From: Deltaproteobacteria bacterium
GTDB lineage: Bacteria > Desulfobacterota > Desulfobulbia > Desulfobulbales > SURF-16
Direction: 5' to 3'
Length of the DNA: 41,070 bases
NCBI GenBank assembly: GCA_024277655.1
Contig: JAJRUT010000071.1
Span: forward strand, 1 to 41,070
Under the pieces are notes generated by a model. It did not search any database and was not told the DNA's origin. It was given only the letters and a program-made list of their open reading frames with translations. Positions 26,572 through 34,968 of the stretch are shown here, one piece after another (within the stretch, counting starts at the first letter, position 1; each line of letters opens with the position of its first letter). The translations under genes and the position numbers were made by a program.

Positions 26572-27906
26572 TTAGGCAAGGTCGAACTTTTCCAGGCGAT
26601 AAATTAAGACATGGCGGGGAATACCGAGCAAGCGCGCCGCCTGGGATCTATTGCCGTTACTCATGGACAGAGCTTTCAGGATATACGATTTTTCCACCTC
26701 AGCAAAAGAAAGCCCCTCTGGGGGAATTTCCACCGAAACCGGGCCGGAGGCAGATTCCAGACCGATATCGGTTACCTGTATCTCGCTCCCGGAACGTAAA
26801 ATAAGACAGCGCTCAACAACATTTTGCAACTCGCGGATATTACCCGGCCAAGGGTACGCAACCAGACGCGCCATGGCCTGCTCGGAGAACTTCACCCCGG
26901 CGGGGCTGTTATGTTTTTTAAGAAAATGGCGGACAAGGGCCGGAATATCCTCCCGCCTCTCTCGTAGGGGGGGCAGACACAGGGGAATAACAGAGAGACG
27001 ATAGTAGAGATCTTCACGAAAATGATTATGTTTAATCTCATGAAACAGATCCTTATTAGAAGCGGCAATGACCCGTACATCCACCGAGATAGACTCCTCA
27101 GCACCAACTCGTTCAACCACCCGTTCCTGCAAAACACGGAGAAATTTAACCTGCATCTCAGGCCGTAATTCGGCAATTTCATCAAGGAAGACTGTCCCGC
27201 CCTGTCCCATTTCAAAACGGCCTCGGCGCTCTTTCACCGCCCCGGTAAAGGCCCCTTTCACATGCCCAAACAGTTCACTCTCTATAAGATTTTCCGGGAT
27301 AGCCGCACAGTTCACTGCCACAAACGGCAAGTCGGCCCTGGCACTATGTTGATGGATAAGACGGGCAAGAACCTCCTTACCAGTGCCGGACTCACCACCG
27401 ATAAGTACAGTGGCATCGGAGCTTGCAACCTTCACGGCCCGGTCAAGGAGTTCCGCCATGGCGGAGTTTACCGTCTCCATCCCCAGTGTCCCGGTAAGTC
27501 TGTTCACCTCATTGGTCAGATTCCGGGCCTGGTGGCGTAACTGACCAAGCTCCAAGGCCTTACGACACGAAAGTCGCAAAGCATCACGATCAAATGGCTT
27601 GGTAATGAAGGTGAACGCGCCCTTGTGCATGGCCTCAACCGCCATTTCAATGGAACCAAAGGCCGTAATCACAATAACCGGCACATCGGGGGCCAAGTCT
27701 TTAAACCGACTAAGTAGCTCAAGCCCCGAACCATCACCCAGCTTAACATCGGTCACCACAAGATCCGGGGGAGTCGCCCTGAACATGGCAAGCCCCTGGG
27801 CAAAGCCATCACCACAGCGCACCGTAAACCCTGCCTCAAGTAAATGGTACTCCGTTACCCGGCGTAGCGACTCGTCATCATCTATAAGGAGAATTTCATT
27901 GGCCAT
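26572..27906 (-). CDS. NtrC-family sigma54-dependent response regulator
   Basis: A 444-aa two-component activator. The receiver domain has acidic pocket DDDE, Asp53 as phospho-acceptor (VVTDVKLGDGSG) and Lys103 (ITKPF). The AAA+ domain has Walker A GESGTGKE (171-178) and an intact GAFTGA loop (218-223) that contacts sigma54, and it ends with the arginine finger region. The C-terminus is a Fis-type helix-turn-helix (NGNRSQAARLLGIPRHVLIYRLEKF). ATG 27906 is preferred to GTG 27912. No histidine kinase gene is adjacent. The sigma54 promoter and palindrome just downstream suggest that it drives the YHS-cusBA operon, perhaps in response to copper (CusR/CopR-like role with a different sigma factor). 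Confidence 0.93.
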   Translation of the reverse strand: MANEILLIDDDESLRRVTEYHLLEAGFTVRCGDGFAQGLAMFRATPPDLVVTDVKLGDGSGLELLSRFKDLAPDVPVIVITAFGSIEMAVEAMHKGAFTFITKPFDRDALRLSCRKALELGQLRHQARNLTNEVNRLTGTLGMETVNSAMAELLDRAVKVASSDATVLIGGESGTGKEVLARLIHQHSARADLPFVAVNCAAIPENLIESELFGHVKGAFTGAVKERRGRFEMGQGGTVFLDEIAELRPEMQVKFLRVLQERVVERVGAEESISVDVRVIAASNKDLFHEIKHNHFREDLYYRLSVIPLCLPPLRERREDIPALVRHFLKKHNSPAGVKFSEQAMARLVAYPWPGNIRELQNVVERCLILRSGSEIQVTDIGLESASGPVSVEIPPEGLSFAEVEKSYILKALSMSNGNRSQAARLLGIPRHVLIYRLEKFDLA

Positions 27907-28081
27907 ATCCACCCCACCCCGTTGTCTCTGCCACTAAACGAAAACGTGACATTACGCTTATTCGCCATCATACAATTAAGCCCATGAAACAGCCCCAAAC
28001 AATTTTGGCGACTCAACCCAAAATTCTGACCTAAAAAAACACCGCCCCAGACAAACTTTAGGATACAATTCAGGTTCTGAT

Positions 28082-28108
28082 CAAAAAAACTTCCAAACTG
28101 GAAGTTGC
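28082..28108 (-). terminator. Intrinsic terminator of the cytochrome gene
   Basis: On the minus strand, AACTTCC, a 5-nt loop and GGAAGTT are followed by a run of seven T. It lies just after the cytochrome stop codon and before the regulator gene, so the regulator should have its own promoter. Confidence 0.75.
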
Positions 28109-28116
28109 TATTATCG

Positions 28117-28509
28117 TCAGGCACTATCGAACATATCGCCGCTATTTAAAGCAAAACGAAAGAGATAATCATTCAGACTCAGCAACTGCTCCATGGTCAG
28201 GCTATCCCAAGACCCATCACTGGCGCAGACGACCTTTTTCTCTGCAAAGACTCGGTTCCAGCCTTTGGAACTCTTGGATTCCACCCAGAGAAAGGTAGCT
28301 CCAACTTTATTATCACGGGTATGACAACTCTTACAGCTAGATCTAAAGGCTTTACCGCCCTTACCCCATGGCCTGCTGGCAAACTCAGCTGCCCCATCGG
28401 CAAAACTGCGACAAGAATTTGTGGTACTATCAAACCGATGACCTGGCCTGGCGAAAGCAAATGAGGCTGAAACAGCCACCAACATGCAAGCAATAATCAT
28501 TTTTTTCAT
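28117..28509 (-). CDS. Small periplasmic c-type cytochrome
   Basis: A 130-aa monohaem protein. Residues 1-20 are a signal peptide (MLVAVSASFAFA), and the single haem-attachment site is CKSCH at 59-63. A distal methionine may be one of those in the C-terminal half (SLTMEQL or SGDMF). The ATG at 28509 has a strong GGGAGG 7 nt upstream. It is divergent from the rhodanese-ferritin gene and ahead of the metal-efflux regulator, but separated from it by a terminator. It may pass electrons to an unknown periplasmic oxidoreductase; partners are not visible. Confidence 0.88.
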   Translation of the reverse strand: MKKMIIACMLVAVSASFAFARPGHRFDSTTNSCRSFADGAAEFASRPWGKGGKAFRSSCKSCHTRDNKVGATFLWVESKSSKGWNRVFAEKKVVCASDGSWDSLTMEQLLSLNDYLFRFALNSGDMFDSA

Positions 28510-28644
28510 GGACAAACCTCCCAGGATATCCTTTTTTCACACAACCAACCAAATAATAACCTGTTGAAAGAAAATGTTCCTTCCAGCATAATGAAATACA
28601 ATTGTACTGCCATTCCTAAAAAAATAACCGCAAAAAGCATACCA

Positions 28645-29466
28645 ATGAACCTGAAAAATCTGTTTACCCCCGGCAAGAGCATGCATCCTGATGAAGCAAA
28701 GGCCTTTATCAAAAAGCATAAAACCAGCACATTCCAACTCCTCGATGTCCGGCAACCCAAGGAATATGAGAGAGAACACCTACCGGGCTCCCTCCTGATT
28801 CCCATACGGGAATTACTCGACCGGCAGGATGAATTGGATCCTGACAAAACCATTCTCGTTTACTGCGCCTCAGGCGTACGCTCCAAGGCGGCCTGCAAAT
28901 TTTTACAGGCCGAGGGTTTCACCAAGGTGTACAACATCAATGGTGGCATAAAAAAATGGCAGGGTATCCGGGCCGGAGGGGACGAAACCACCGGCATGGA
29001 GTTTTTCGCCGAAGGTGATTTTAGTGATGTTTTCAAAATGGCCTACGCCATGGAGGAGGGGCTAAAACAGCTCTATCTCGGTTTAAAAGAGATGGTTGCC
29101 GGGGAGCAGGAAAAGGATCTTCTCCAAAAAATGGCCGATTTTGAAGACCGCCACAAGATTGGCCTTATCAATGGTTTTCTGCCCAAGGATGGCGAAATCC
29201 CGGTAGTCAAGGACGACACCATCATCGAGGGAGGCCGCACTCGCCAGCAGGTGATGGATTATTTCGGCCCCCACCTGCACGACATGGAGGATATCCTCCA
29301 CCTCAGTATGCTTATGGAGGCCCAGGCCTACGACCTCTACTCAAGACTGGCCCATAAAGCCGACAAACCGGATCAGCAAAAGCTGTTTAATCACCTGGCG
29401 GAAGAGGAAAAAATTCACCTGGCCTATCTGGGACGCAAACTGGACCAATTACTTGCCGCACAGTAA
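28645..29466 (+). CDS. Rhodanese domain fused to a ferritin-like di-iron domain
   Basis: Residues about 10-110 are a rhodanese (sulfurtransferase) domain: LLDVRQPKEYEREHLPGSLLIPI and the catalytic Cys74 loop YCASGVRS. About 120-272 is a four-helix ferritin/rubrerythrin-like domain with spaced Glu/His pairs (AMEEGLKQLYLGL, DFEDRHK, MEAQAYDLYSRLA, LAEEEKIHLAYL). The combination occurs in many anaerobic Proteobacteria and Desulfobacterota and is thought to act in sulfur or oxidative-stress chemistry, but no reaction is proven. The start is uncertain: ATG 28645 fits the family, although the frame is open back to a TTG at 28564 and no ribosome binding site is clear. It is 6 bp before the COG3014 gene. 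Confidence 0.88.
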   Translation: MNLKNLFTPGKSMHPDEAKAFIKKHKTSTFQLLDVRQPKEYEREHLPGSLLIPIRELLDRQDELDPDKTILVYCASGVRSKAACKFLQAEGFTKVYNINGGIKKWQGIRAGGDETTGMEFFAEGDFSDVFKMAYAMEEGLKQLYLGLKEMVAGEQEKDLLQKMADFEDRHKIGLINGFLPKDGEIPVVKDDTIIEGGRTRQQVMDYFGPHLHDMEDILHLSMLMEAQAYDLYSRLAHKADKPDQQKLFNHLAEEEKIHLAYLGRKLDQLLAAQ

Positions 29467-29472
29467 TCAGCC

Positions 29473-30561
29473 ATGCGTCTAGACAATCTTTTATCCCTGC
29501 TCCTGATCCTGATCCTTAGTGGTTGCTCTTCGCTTTCAAGCGACATGGAGTCCTTTAACCTGGATATTCGCACAGGAAATTACAAGGAGGCCCAGTCCCT
29601 TGCCACAGACCTGGCCAATGCCAACAACCGTGACACCCTCCTCTGGCAACTTCAGGCTGGCATTGCTGCCCGCCATAACATGGATTATGACGAGTCCAAT
29701 CGCCTCTTTGACCTAGCAGAGCTAAATATCAAGAATTACGAGGACAGGACAATGGCCCGGAATACAGGCCAGACGGTATCCTCATCCCTAATCAACGATA
29801 CCATCAGTCCATATTCCCCACAAATATACGATACCATTATGGCGAACACCTACAAGGGCTTAAACTATCTGGCCCTTGGTGATACAACGGGAGCCCGGGT
29901 GGAGTTTAACCGCGCCATTGATCGTCAGAGACGGGCAGGAGATTTTTTCACCAAAGAGATTGAACAGGAAACAGCGGCCATTGCCCAGCAGAGCGGGGCT
30001 GGACAATCCCGTGGGGTGAACACAGACCGCACCTTGAATAACCAGAAATTGGCCCAAGAGCTTTTCAGCCGTACAGCCAAACTCCCCAAGCTCCAGGCCT
30101 ATCCAGACTTTATCAACCCTTTCACCACCTATATGGCCGGGCTTTTTGCCATTTTTGACAGGGATTTCAACAAGGCATCCCACCTGCTCAAGCAGACCAA
30201 CTCCATGCTCCCGGACAATCCGTTTATTGCTAAGGATTTCCGACTGGTTGAACAGACCCTCAACACCGGCAAGCCCTTCCCGCCATCGGTGTGGGTTATT
30301 GTTGAGAACGGTCATGGTCCATACCTTGATGAATTTCGTATTGATATCCCGGTTTTTCTGGTGAGTAATAAGGTACTATACACGGGGATTGCCTTGCCGG
30401 AGCTAAAATCTGGTGGGCCAGCGGTTACCACGGTCACCATCAATAGTGACAAAAGAGAAACTAGAACCCTGGAACTTTCCAATATGGAAGCTGTCGTACA
30501 CAGGGAATTTGCAAACGGTATGGCGCTATTGTCCGTAAGGCCTTACTATCGGCCTTACTAA
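29473..30561 (+). CDS. COG3014-family lipoprotein
   Basis: A 362-aa lipoprotein: the lipobox is LILSGC with Cys18. The rest is helical and TPR-like at about 30-130 (GNYKEAQSLATDLA, YDESNRLFDLAELN), then a DTTGARVEFNRAIDRQ unit, and a C-terminal beta-rich part (WVIVENGHGPYLDEFRIDIPVFLVSN). COG3014 genes sit next to lpoB in many bacteria, usually with a small YcfL-type lipoprotein between them. Here lpoB follows after 310 bp with no such gene. The role is likely in envelope or peptidoglycan assembly; the exact function is unknown. Confidence 0.85.
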   Translation: MRLDNLLSLLLILILSGCSSLSSDMESFNLDIRTGNYKEAQSLATDLANANNRDTLLWQLQAGIAARHNMDYDESNRLFDLAELNIKNYEDRTMARNTGQTVSSSLINDTISPYSPQIYDTIMANTYKGLNYLALGDTTGARVEFNRAIDRQRRAGDFFTKEIEQETAAIAQQSGAGQSRGVNTDRTLNNQKLAQELFSRTAKLPKLQAYPDFINPFTTYMAGLFAIFDRDFNKASHLLKQTNSMLPDNPFIAKDFRLVEQTLNTGKPFPPSVWVIVENGHGPYLDEFRIDIPVFLVSNKVLYTGIALPELKSGGPAVTTVTINSDKRETRTLELSNMEAVVHREFANGMALLSVRPYYRPY

Positions 30562-30871
30562 AATCATCACTTCAATATGTCGCCCAAAAGAATGGTGGCG
30601 ACATAGGGTTAATTGCCGCCACCATATTTCAAATCGCCACCACCAGAGCAGACACGAGGATCTGGACAGGTCTTCCCCATAATTTTCAAATGGCGAGACT
30701 GGGAAAACCACAAAACAAAATGGTGTCAATAACCCCAGGACCACATCCACCAATAACTACAAGACTAACCGATGCCCCTTACACCCTAATTTATGTTACC
30801 ATTTCAGCCTATACGAGTAAGCCGGTGATTCAGGTTTACTCGTATTAACAACTTTCCCCTCAGGAGGAACT
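30562..30871 (+). other. 310-bp gap with alternative hairpins before lpoB
   Basis: No coding frame is convincing, and no YcfL gene is found. TATGTCGCC (30576-30584) pairs with GGCGACATA (30597-30605). ATGGTGGCG (30592-30600) pairs with CGCCACCAT (30617-30625), and the same segment could also use CGCCACCAC at 30635-30643. The first two stems share bases 30597-30600, so they exclude each other. A third, separate palindrome lies at 30811-30845. Confidence 0.5.
30811..30845. promoter_or_regulatory. Perfect 10-bp inverted repeat upstream of lpoB
   Basis: ATACGAGTAA (30811-30820) and TTACTCGTAT (30836-30845) are exact complements with a 15-nt spacer, ending 26 bp before the lpoB start. It has the geometry of an operator or a 5'-UTR hairpin. 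Confidence 0.5.
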
Positions 30872-31483
30872 ATGAAAACATCACTACCAAGCCTTGGCCT
30901 TATCCTCACCCTGGCTCTGCTTCTAAGCGGCTGTGGCGTCAAAACAGAAAACATCGATATGGCCAATGACAAGGGTGGCGCGGTTATGGGACTTGACTAC
31001 CGCGACTTTGAGATTGCCGCAACCGAGGCCGTTCAGGACATCCTCAGTTCAGGAGCTGTAGCCAAACAGGATGGCAGTCGTTCTATTCTTGCTATCTCCC
31101 GGATCACCAACGACACCATGCAACATATTGACACCGACCAACTCATCAAGAAGATCCGGGTTGAACTCCTTAGATCCGGCAAGGTGTATGTCACAACCGC
31201 TGTGACCGCTGGTGGCCCAGAGGATCACATGTCCTTTCAGGCAAGACAACTCCGCCATGACGATGAGTTTAAACAGGATACCGTCCAGGGCAAGGGCGAA
31301 CTTGTGGCCCCCGATTTAAGTCTGTCAGGTAAGATCATCCAGCGCAATGTCCGGATGACAAAGAAGGTGCAACAGGTAGAATATTACTTTCAACTCACCA
31401 TCACTGATATAAAGAGGGGTCTTGCCATATGGGAAGGTGAGACATTAGTTGGTAAGCGGGGAAGTGCGAAATCGGCCTGGTAA
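30872..31483 (+). CDS. lpoB: Penicillin-binding protein activator LpoB
   Basis: A 203-aa outer-membrane lipoprotein. The lipobox is LLLSGC with Cys21, preceded by a clean signal peptide. The body matches the LpoB C-terminal domain: GLDYRDFEIAATEAVQDIL, SRSILAISRITNDTMQHIDTDQLIKKIRVELLRSGK, then LSGKIIQRNVR, VEYYFQLTITDIKRGLAIWEGE. LpoB spans the periplasm and activates the glycosyltransferase of PBP1B. AGGAGG precedes the ATG. It follows the COG3014 lipoprotein gene, the usual partner. Confidence 0.93.
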   Translation: MKTSLPSLGLILTLALLLSGCGVKTENIDMANDKGGAVMGLDYRDFEIAATEAVQDILSSGAVAKQDGSRSILAISRITNDTMQHIDTDQLIKKIRVELLRSGKVYVTTAVTAGGPEDHMSFQARQLRHDDEFKQDTVQGKGELVAPDLSLSGKIIQRNVRMTKKVQQVEYYFQLTITDIKRGLAIWEGETLVGKRGSAKSAW

Positions 31484-31513
31484 AGCCAACCTCTCTACTG
31501 AGTAGTAACTCAT

Positions 31514-31553
31514 AAAAAAAGTCCCTGTACCCTTTAGTTAGGACACAGGGCCT
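31514..31553. terminator. Bidirectional terminator between lpoB and flgM
   Basis: CCCTGT (31523-31528) pairs with ACAGGG (31545-31550), extended by AAG/CTT across one mismatch. The left flank is A7 (a T7 run on the minus strand) and the right flank is CCTTTT. It fits termination of flgM (minus) best and lpoB (plus) second. Confidence 0.7.
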
Positions 31554-31577
31554 TTTAGGCAAATATGGGCAAGAAAG

Positions 31578-31886
31578 CTATTTGCCGATGATCCCCTCAT
31601 CGGCAAGCCAGCTTTCCAGCATTTTATCGGCAATCTGGGTACTGTCGACGTGATATTCGCCATTTTCAACCTGGCGTTTTAACTCCGCCACCATCTCGGT
31701 GCGGACACTTGGCGTATTCTTGACGATTTCTTGCATTTTCAGCACTTCCTTAGAGCCAGCGGAAATCTGGACACTATCCGCTGAAACCGTGGGACTGGTT
31801 TCCGCAGATTTTGCCGCCTCCCGCGTCTTTTTGACCTCTATTTTATTATCCGTGCGTATGTGGGATATTAAATCTGTCAACTTCAT
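31578..31886 (-). CDS. flgM: Anti-sigma28 factor FlgM
   Basis: FlgM holds FliA (sigma28) inactive until the flagellar hook is finished and FlgM is exported. The 102-aa protein has the disordered N-terminal half and the conserved C-terminal part: DSVQISAGSKEVL, then VRTEMVAELKRQVENGEYHVDSTQIADKML. The ATG at 31886 has GGGAG about 8 nt upstream; the frame is open 12 codons further. No other flagellar gene is in the window. Together with the orphan cheB it suggests a motile organism. Confidence 0.88.
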   Translation of the reverse strand: MKLTDLISHIRTDNKIEVKKTREAAKSAETSPTVSADSVQISAGSKEVLKMQEIVKNTPSVRTEMVAELKRQVENGEYHVDSTQIADKMLESWLADEGIIGK

Positions 31887-32134
31887 GACTGGCTCCCGAC
31901 GTTGACCACTGCCTCGGCTCACGTCTTTAGGTAAAATGCTTAAAAAAACTGACCCCCGTCCTTTTTAACGGGTTCAGCCTCACTTCAACCAGTCTATCGA
32001 CACATTTCAAAAAAGCATTAATTATTTTTTGAAAAAAATCTTTATTTTTTTGCCAACCCTCTTTTATTGCCAAAACCAAGGCTGGTTGGTACACCTACAC
32101 CTTGTTCAAAATCAACCCTTAGCCAAGACAATTT

Positions 32135-34816
32135 ATGCTCACCTCAAATAAAACCGTATACCTGGTGGATGGCAGTGCCTATATCTACCGCGCCTACCAC
32201 GCCATCACTCCCCTGAGCAATTCCGAGGGACTTTTTACCCACGCAGCCTTGGGCTATATCAACACCGTCCTGCGGATCATAAAGGCTAAAAAACCAAGCC
32301 ACATGGCGGTCTGTTTTGATATGAAAGGGCCAACCTTTCGCCACGCCATGTACGACGAATACAAGGCCAATCGCCCCCCCATGCCGGAGGATCTCTCCTG
32401 CCAGATTCCCTATATCCATAAACTCACCGAGGCCAACGGGCTACCTATTCTTAAACAGCAGGGTGTCGAAGCGGACGACCTGATTGCCTCAGCAGCACGC
32501 CAGCTCGAAAAACAGGGCCACAGAGTCGTGGTGGTCTCAGGCGATAAAGATCTGCTACTTCTGGCAAGCCCCACTATCAGCAACTGGGAACCTATGAAAG
32601 ATATCGTCATGGATCTGGATTTTATTAAGGAAAAATACAAGATTAATCCTGACGTTCTCCTCGACTACTTTGCCCTTATCGGTGACAAGGCCGACAATAT
32701 CCCCGGCGTCCCTGGCATTGGCCCGGTAACGGCGCAAAAGCTATTAAATGAGTACGAAACACTTGACAACCTGCTTGCCAGTCTTGATCGGTTGAAGAAA
32801 TCAAAACTTAAGGAAAATCTCATTAAAAATAAGGCCTACGCCACCCTGTCCCGCGACCTAATCCGCTTAAAAGACGATGTCCCGGTGCCAACCACCCTTG
32901 ACGATTATAAAATCAGGGACAAAGACGAGGAGCTGCTCAAAGGGCTATACACCGAACTTGGCTTTAGCAAACTGCTCAAGGAAAGTGAACCGACAGCTAA
33001 ATTCCCGCTGGAAAAATTTCAGACAATCACCACCCAGGATGAGCTTAGCCACCTGTGTAAAAAACTAGCCAAGCAACCATTTATCGTAGTAGATACCGAG
33101 ACCACATCGCTTAACCCGATTAATGCCAAACTTGTGGGCATTTCCCTCGCCATTTCGGCAGACTCGGCCTGGTACATCCCCATGGGACATCAGGATATTA
33201 ACGATGATCTCCTGCCAGGCCAACTTGAGTTCGCTGAAACTGAAACCCTCCTGGGGCCAATCCTTGCAGACCCTGAGATCATCAAGATTGCCCACAACAT
33301 TAAGTATGATCACCGAGTACTCCTGCATAACAACCTACCCCTGGCGGGGACCTTTTACGATACGATGCTCGCCTCCTACGTCATCAATCCGGCCCGGAGA
33401 TCCCATAAGCTCGATGTTTTAAGTCTTGAATTATTAAATCTTGCCATGACCAGTTTTAAAGAGGTCACCGGCGGCGACAAGCGCGACAACAGCTTTAGCT
33501 ATGTGACCATTAGGGAAGCGACCCACTACTCCTGCGAGGATGTAGTGGCCACCTATCTGCTGTGGAAACAGCTCCACCCTGTTATGGACGAGATGCAGGT
33601 GTGGGATCTTTTTAACGATCTTGAAACCCCACTTATCACCATTCTCGCCGAGATGGAGGAGAACGGTATCATGGTTGACCCGGCAATCCTCCAGGCCCTT
33701 TCCAGCGAATTTGCCGGTAAGATTCATAAACTTGAAGCGGAGATATTTGCCATTACCGGGGAACAGTTTAATATAAATTCCCCCAAGCAACTCGGAGTGA
33801 TCCTGTTTGACAAGATGGGTTTACCCCATGGGAAAAAGACCAAGACAGGTTATTCCACCAATGTCAAGGTTCTCGAAAAGCTGGCAACAAGCCACGAAAT
33901 CCCGGCCCTGATCCTGGAACACCGCTCGCTCTCCAAACTAAAATCAACCTATGCGGACAAGCTGCAACTCCTTATTCACCCGACAACAAAACGTATTCAC
34001 ACCTCTTTTAATCAATCCGTAGCGGCCACCGGACGTCTGTCCAGCTCAAATCCAAACCTGCAAAACATCCCCATTCGCACCGAAGAGGGACAACGGATCA
34101 GGGCGGCCTTTGTAGCACCTCCTGGATCTGTCTTTATCTCGGCCGATTATTCACAAATTGATCTACGCGTCCTGGCCCATTATTCTCAGGACGCTGTTCT
34201 CCTTGCCGCCTTTCAAAATGGCGAGGATATCCACCGGCAAACCGCAGGTGAAATTTTCAGAGTCCACCCCACCCTTATAACCCCGGAGATGCGCCGGGTG
34301 GCGAAAACCATCAATTTTGGCATTGTTTACGGCATGAGTGCCTTTGGCCTGTCCAGCCAGTTACAGATCAGTCGCAAAGAGGCGCAGACCTTTATTGATC
34401 GCTATTTTGACCATTTCTCAGGGGTAAAACAGTTCATGCTCGACATTGTGCAAGAGGCTAAAGAGCAAGGTTTTGTCACCACACTCCTCGGCAGACGCAG
34501 GACCCTTCCCGACATCAACGCCTCAAATAAGACAAAACGGGAATTTGCTGAACGTACCGCCATAAACAGCCCCATTCAAGGAACCGCCGCCGATATAATG
34601 AAGCAGGCAACCATAGATTGCGCCGCCCTTCTGCATAACCAACAGTACCAAGCAAAAATGATCCTGCAAATTCATGATGAACTGGTGTTTGAGGTGGTAG
34701 ACGGTGAGGTGAAAACTTTAACTCCTCTTTTAAAAGAGGTCATGGAAACCACCTATAAACTTGACGTCCCCCTTACCGTAAATATTGCCAGCGGCACCAG
34801 TCTTGCCAAGACGTAA
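32135..34816 (+). CDS. polA: DNA polymerase I
   Basis: An 893-aa three-domain enzyme for Okazaki-fragment processing and repair. Residues 1-290 are the 5'-3' exonuclease (VDGSAYIYRAYHA, GVEADDLIA, SGDKDLLLL, GDKADNIPGVPGIGPVTA). About 310-490 is a 3'-5' proofreading exonuclease with its acidic residues present (VVDTETTSL, IKYDHRVL, YSCEDVVATYLL). About 510-893 is the polymerase (SADYSQIDLRVLAHYS, RRVAKTINFGIVYGMSAFGL, IQIHDELVFEV). All catalytic motifs are intact. The ribosome binding site before ATG 32135 is weak. Confidence 0.98.
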   Translation: MLTSNKTVYLVDGSAYIYRAYHAITPLSNSEGLFTHAALGYINTVLRIIKAKKPSHMAVCFDMKGPTFRHAMYDEYKANRPPMPEDLSCQIPYIHKLTEANGLPILKQQGVEADDLIASAARQLEKQGHRVVVVSGDKDLLLLASPTISNWEPMKDIVMDLDFIKEKYKINPDVLLDYFALIGDKADNIPGVPGIGPVTAQKLLNEYETLDNLLASLDRLKKSKLKENLIKNKAYATLSRDLIRLKDDVPVPTTLDDYKIRDKDEELLKGLYTELGFSKLLKESEPTAKFPLEKFQTITTQDELSHLCKKLAKQPFIVVDTETTSLNPINAKLVGISLAISADSAWYIPMGHQDINDDLLPGQLEFAETETLLGPILADPEIIKIAHNIKYDHRVLLHNNLPLAGTFYDTMLASYVINPARRSHKLDVLSLELLNLAMTSFKEVTGGDKRDNSFSYVTIREATHYSCEDVVATYLLWKQLHPVMDEMQVWDLFNDLETPLITILAEMEENGIMVDPAILQALSSEFAGKIHKLEAEIFAITGEQFNINSPKQLGVILFDKMGLPHGKKTKTGYSTNVKVLEKLATSHEIPALILEHRSLSKLKSTYADKLQLLIHPTTKRIHTSFNQSVAATGRLSSSNPNLQNIPIRTEEGQRIRAAFVAPPGSVFISADYSQIDLRVLAHYSQDAVLLAAFQNGEDIHRQTAGEIFRVHPTLITPEMRRVAKTINFGIVYGMSAFGLSSQLQISRKEAQTFIDRYFDHFSGVKQFMLDIVQEAKEQGFVTTLLGRRRTLPDINASNKTKREFAERTAINSPIQGTAADIMKQATIDCAALLHNQQYQAKMILQIHDELVFEVVDGEVKTLTPLLKEVMETTYKLDVPLTVNIASGTSLAKT

Positions 34817-34968
34817 GGGATTGACTCCGGTTCCCTAATTTCACCATGTTTAGCCAGCAGAGCAAAACAGATCACTAAAACTTGATGAAACATAATTAGT
34901 TGTGTACAAAGATGGTCGTCTCACCTTAACACCTAAACCATTTGGCCCCATATTAAGGATACAAAAAC

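Noticed and set aside
30562-30871. A missed ycfL-type lipoprotein gene between COG3014 and lpoB
   Set aside because: No frame with a lipobox or adequate length is present.
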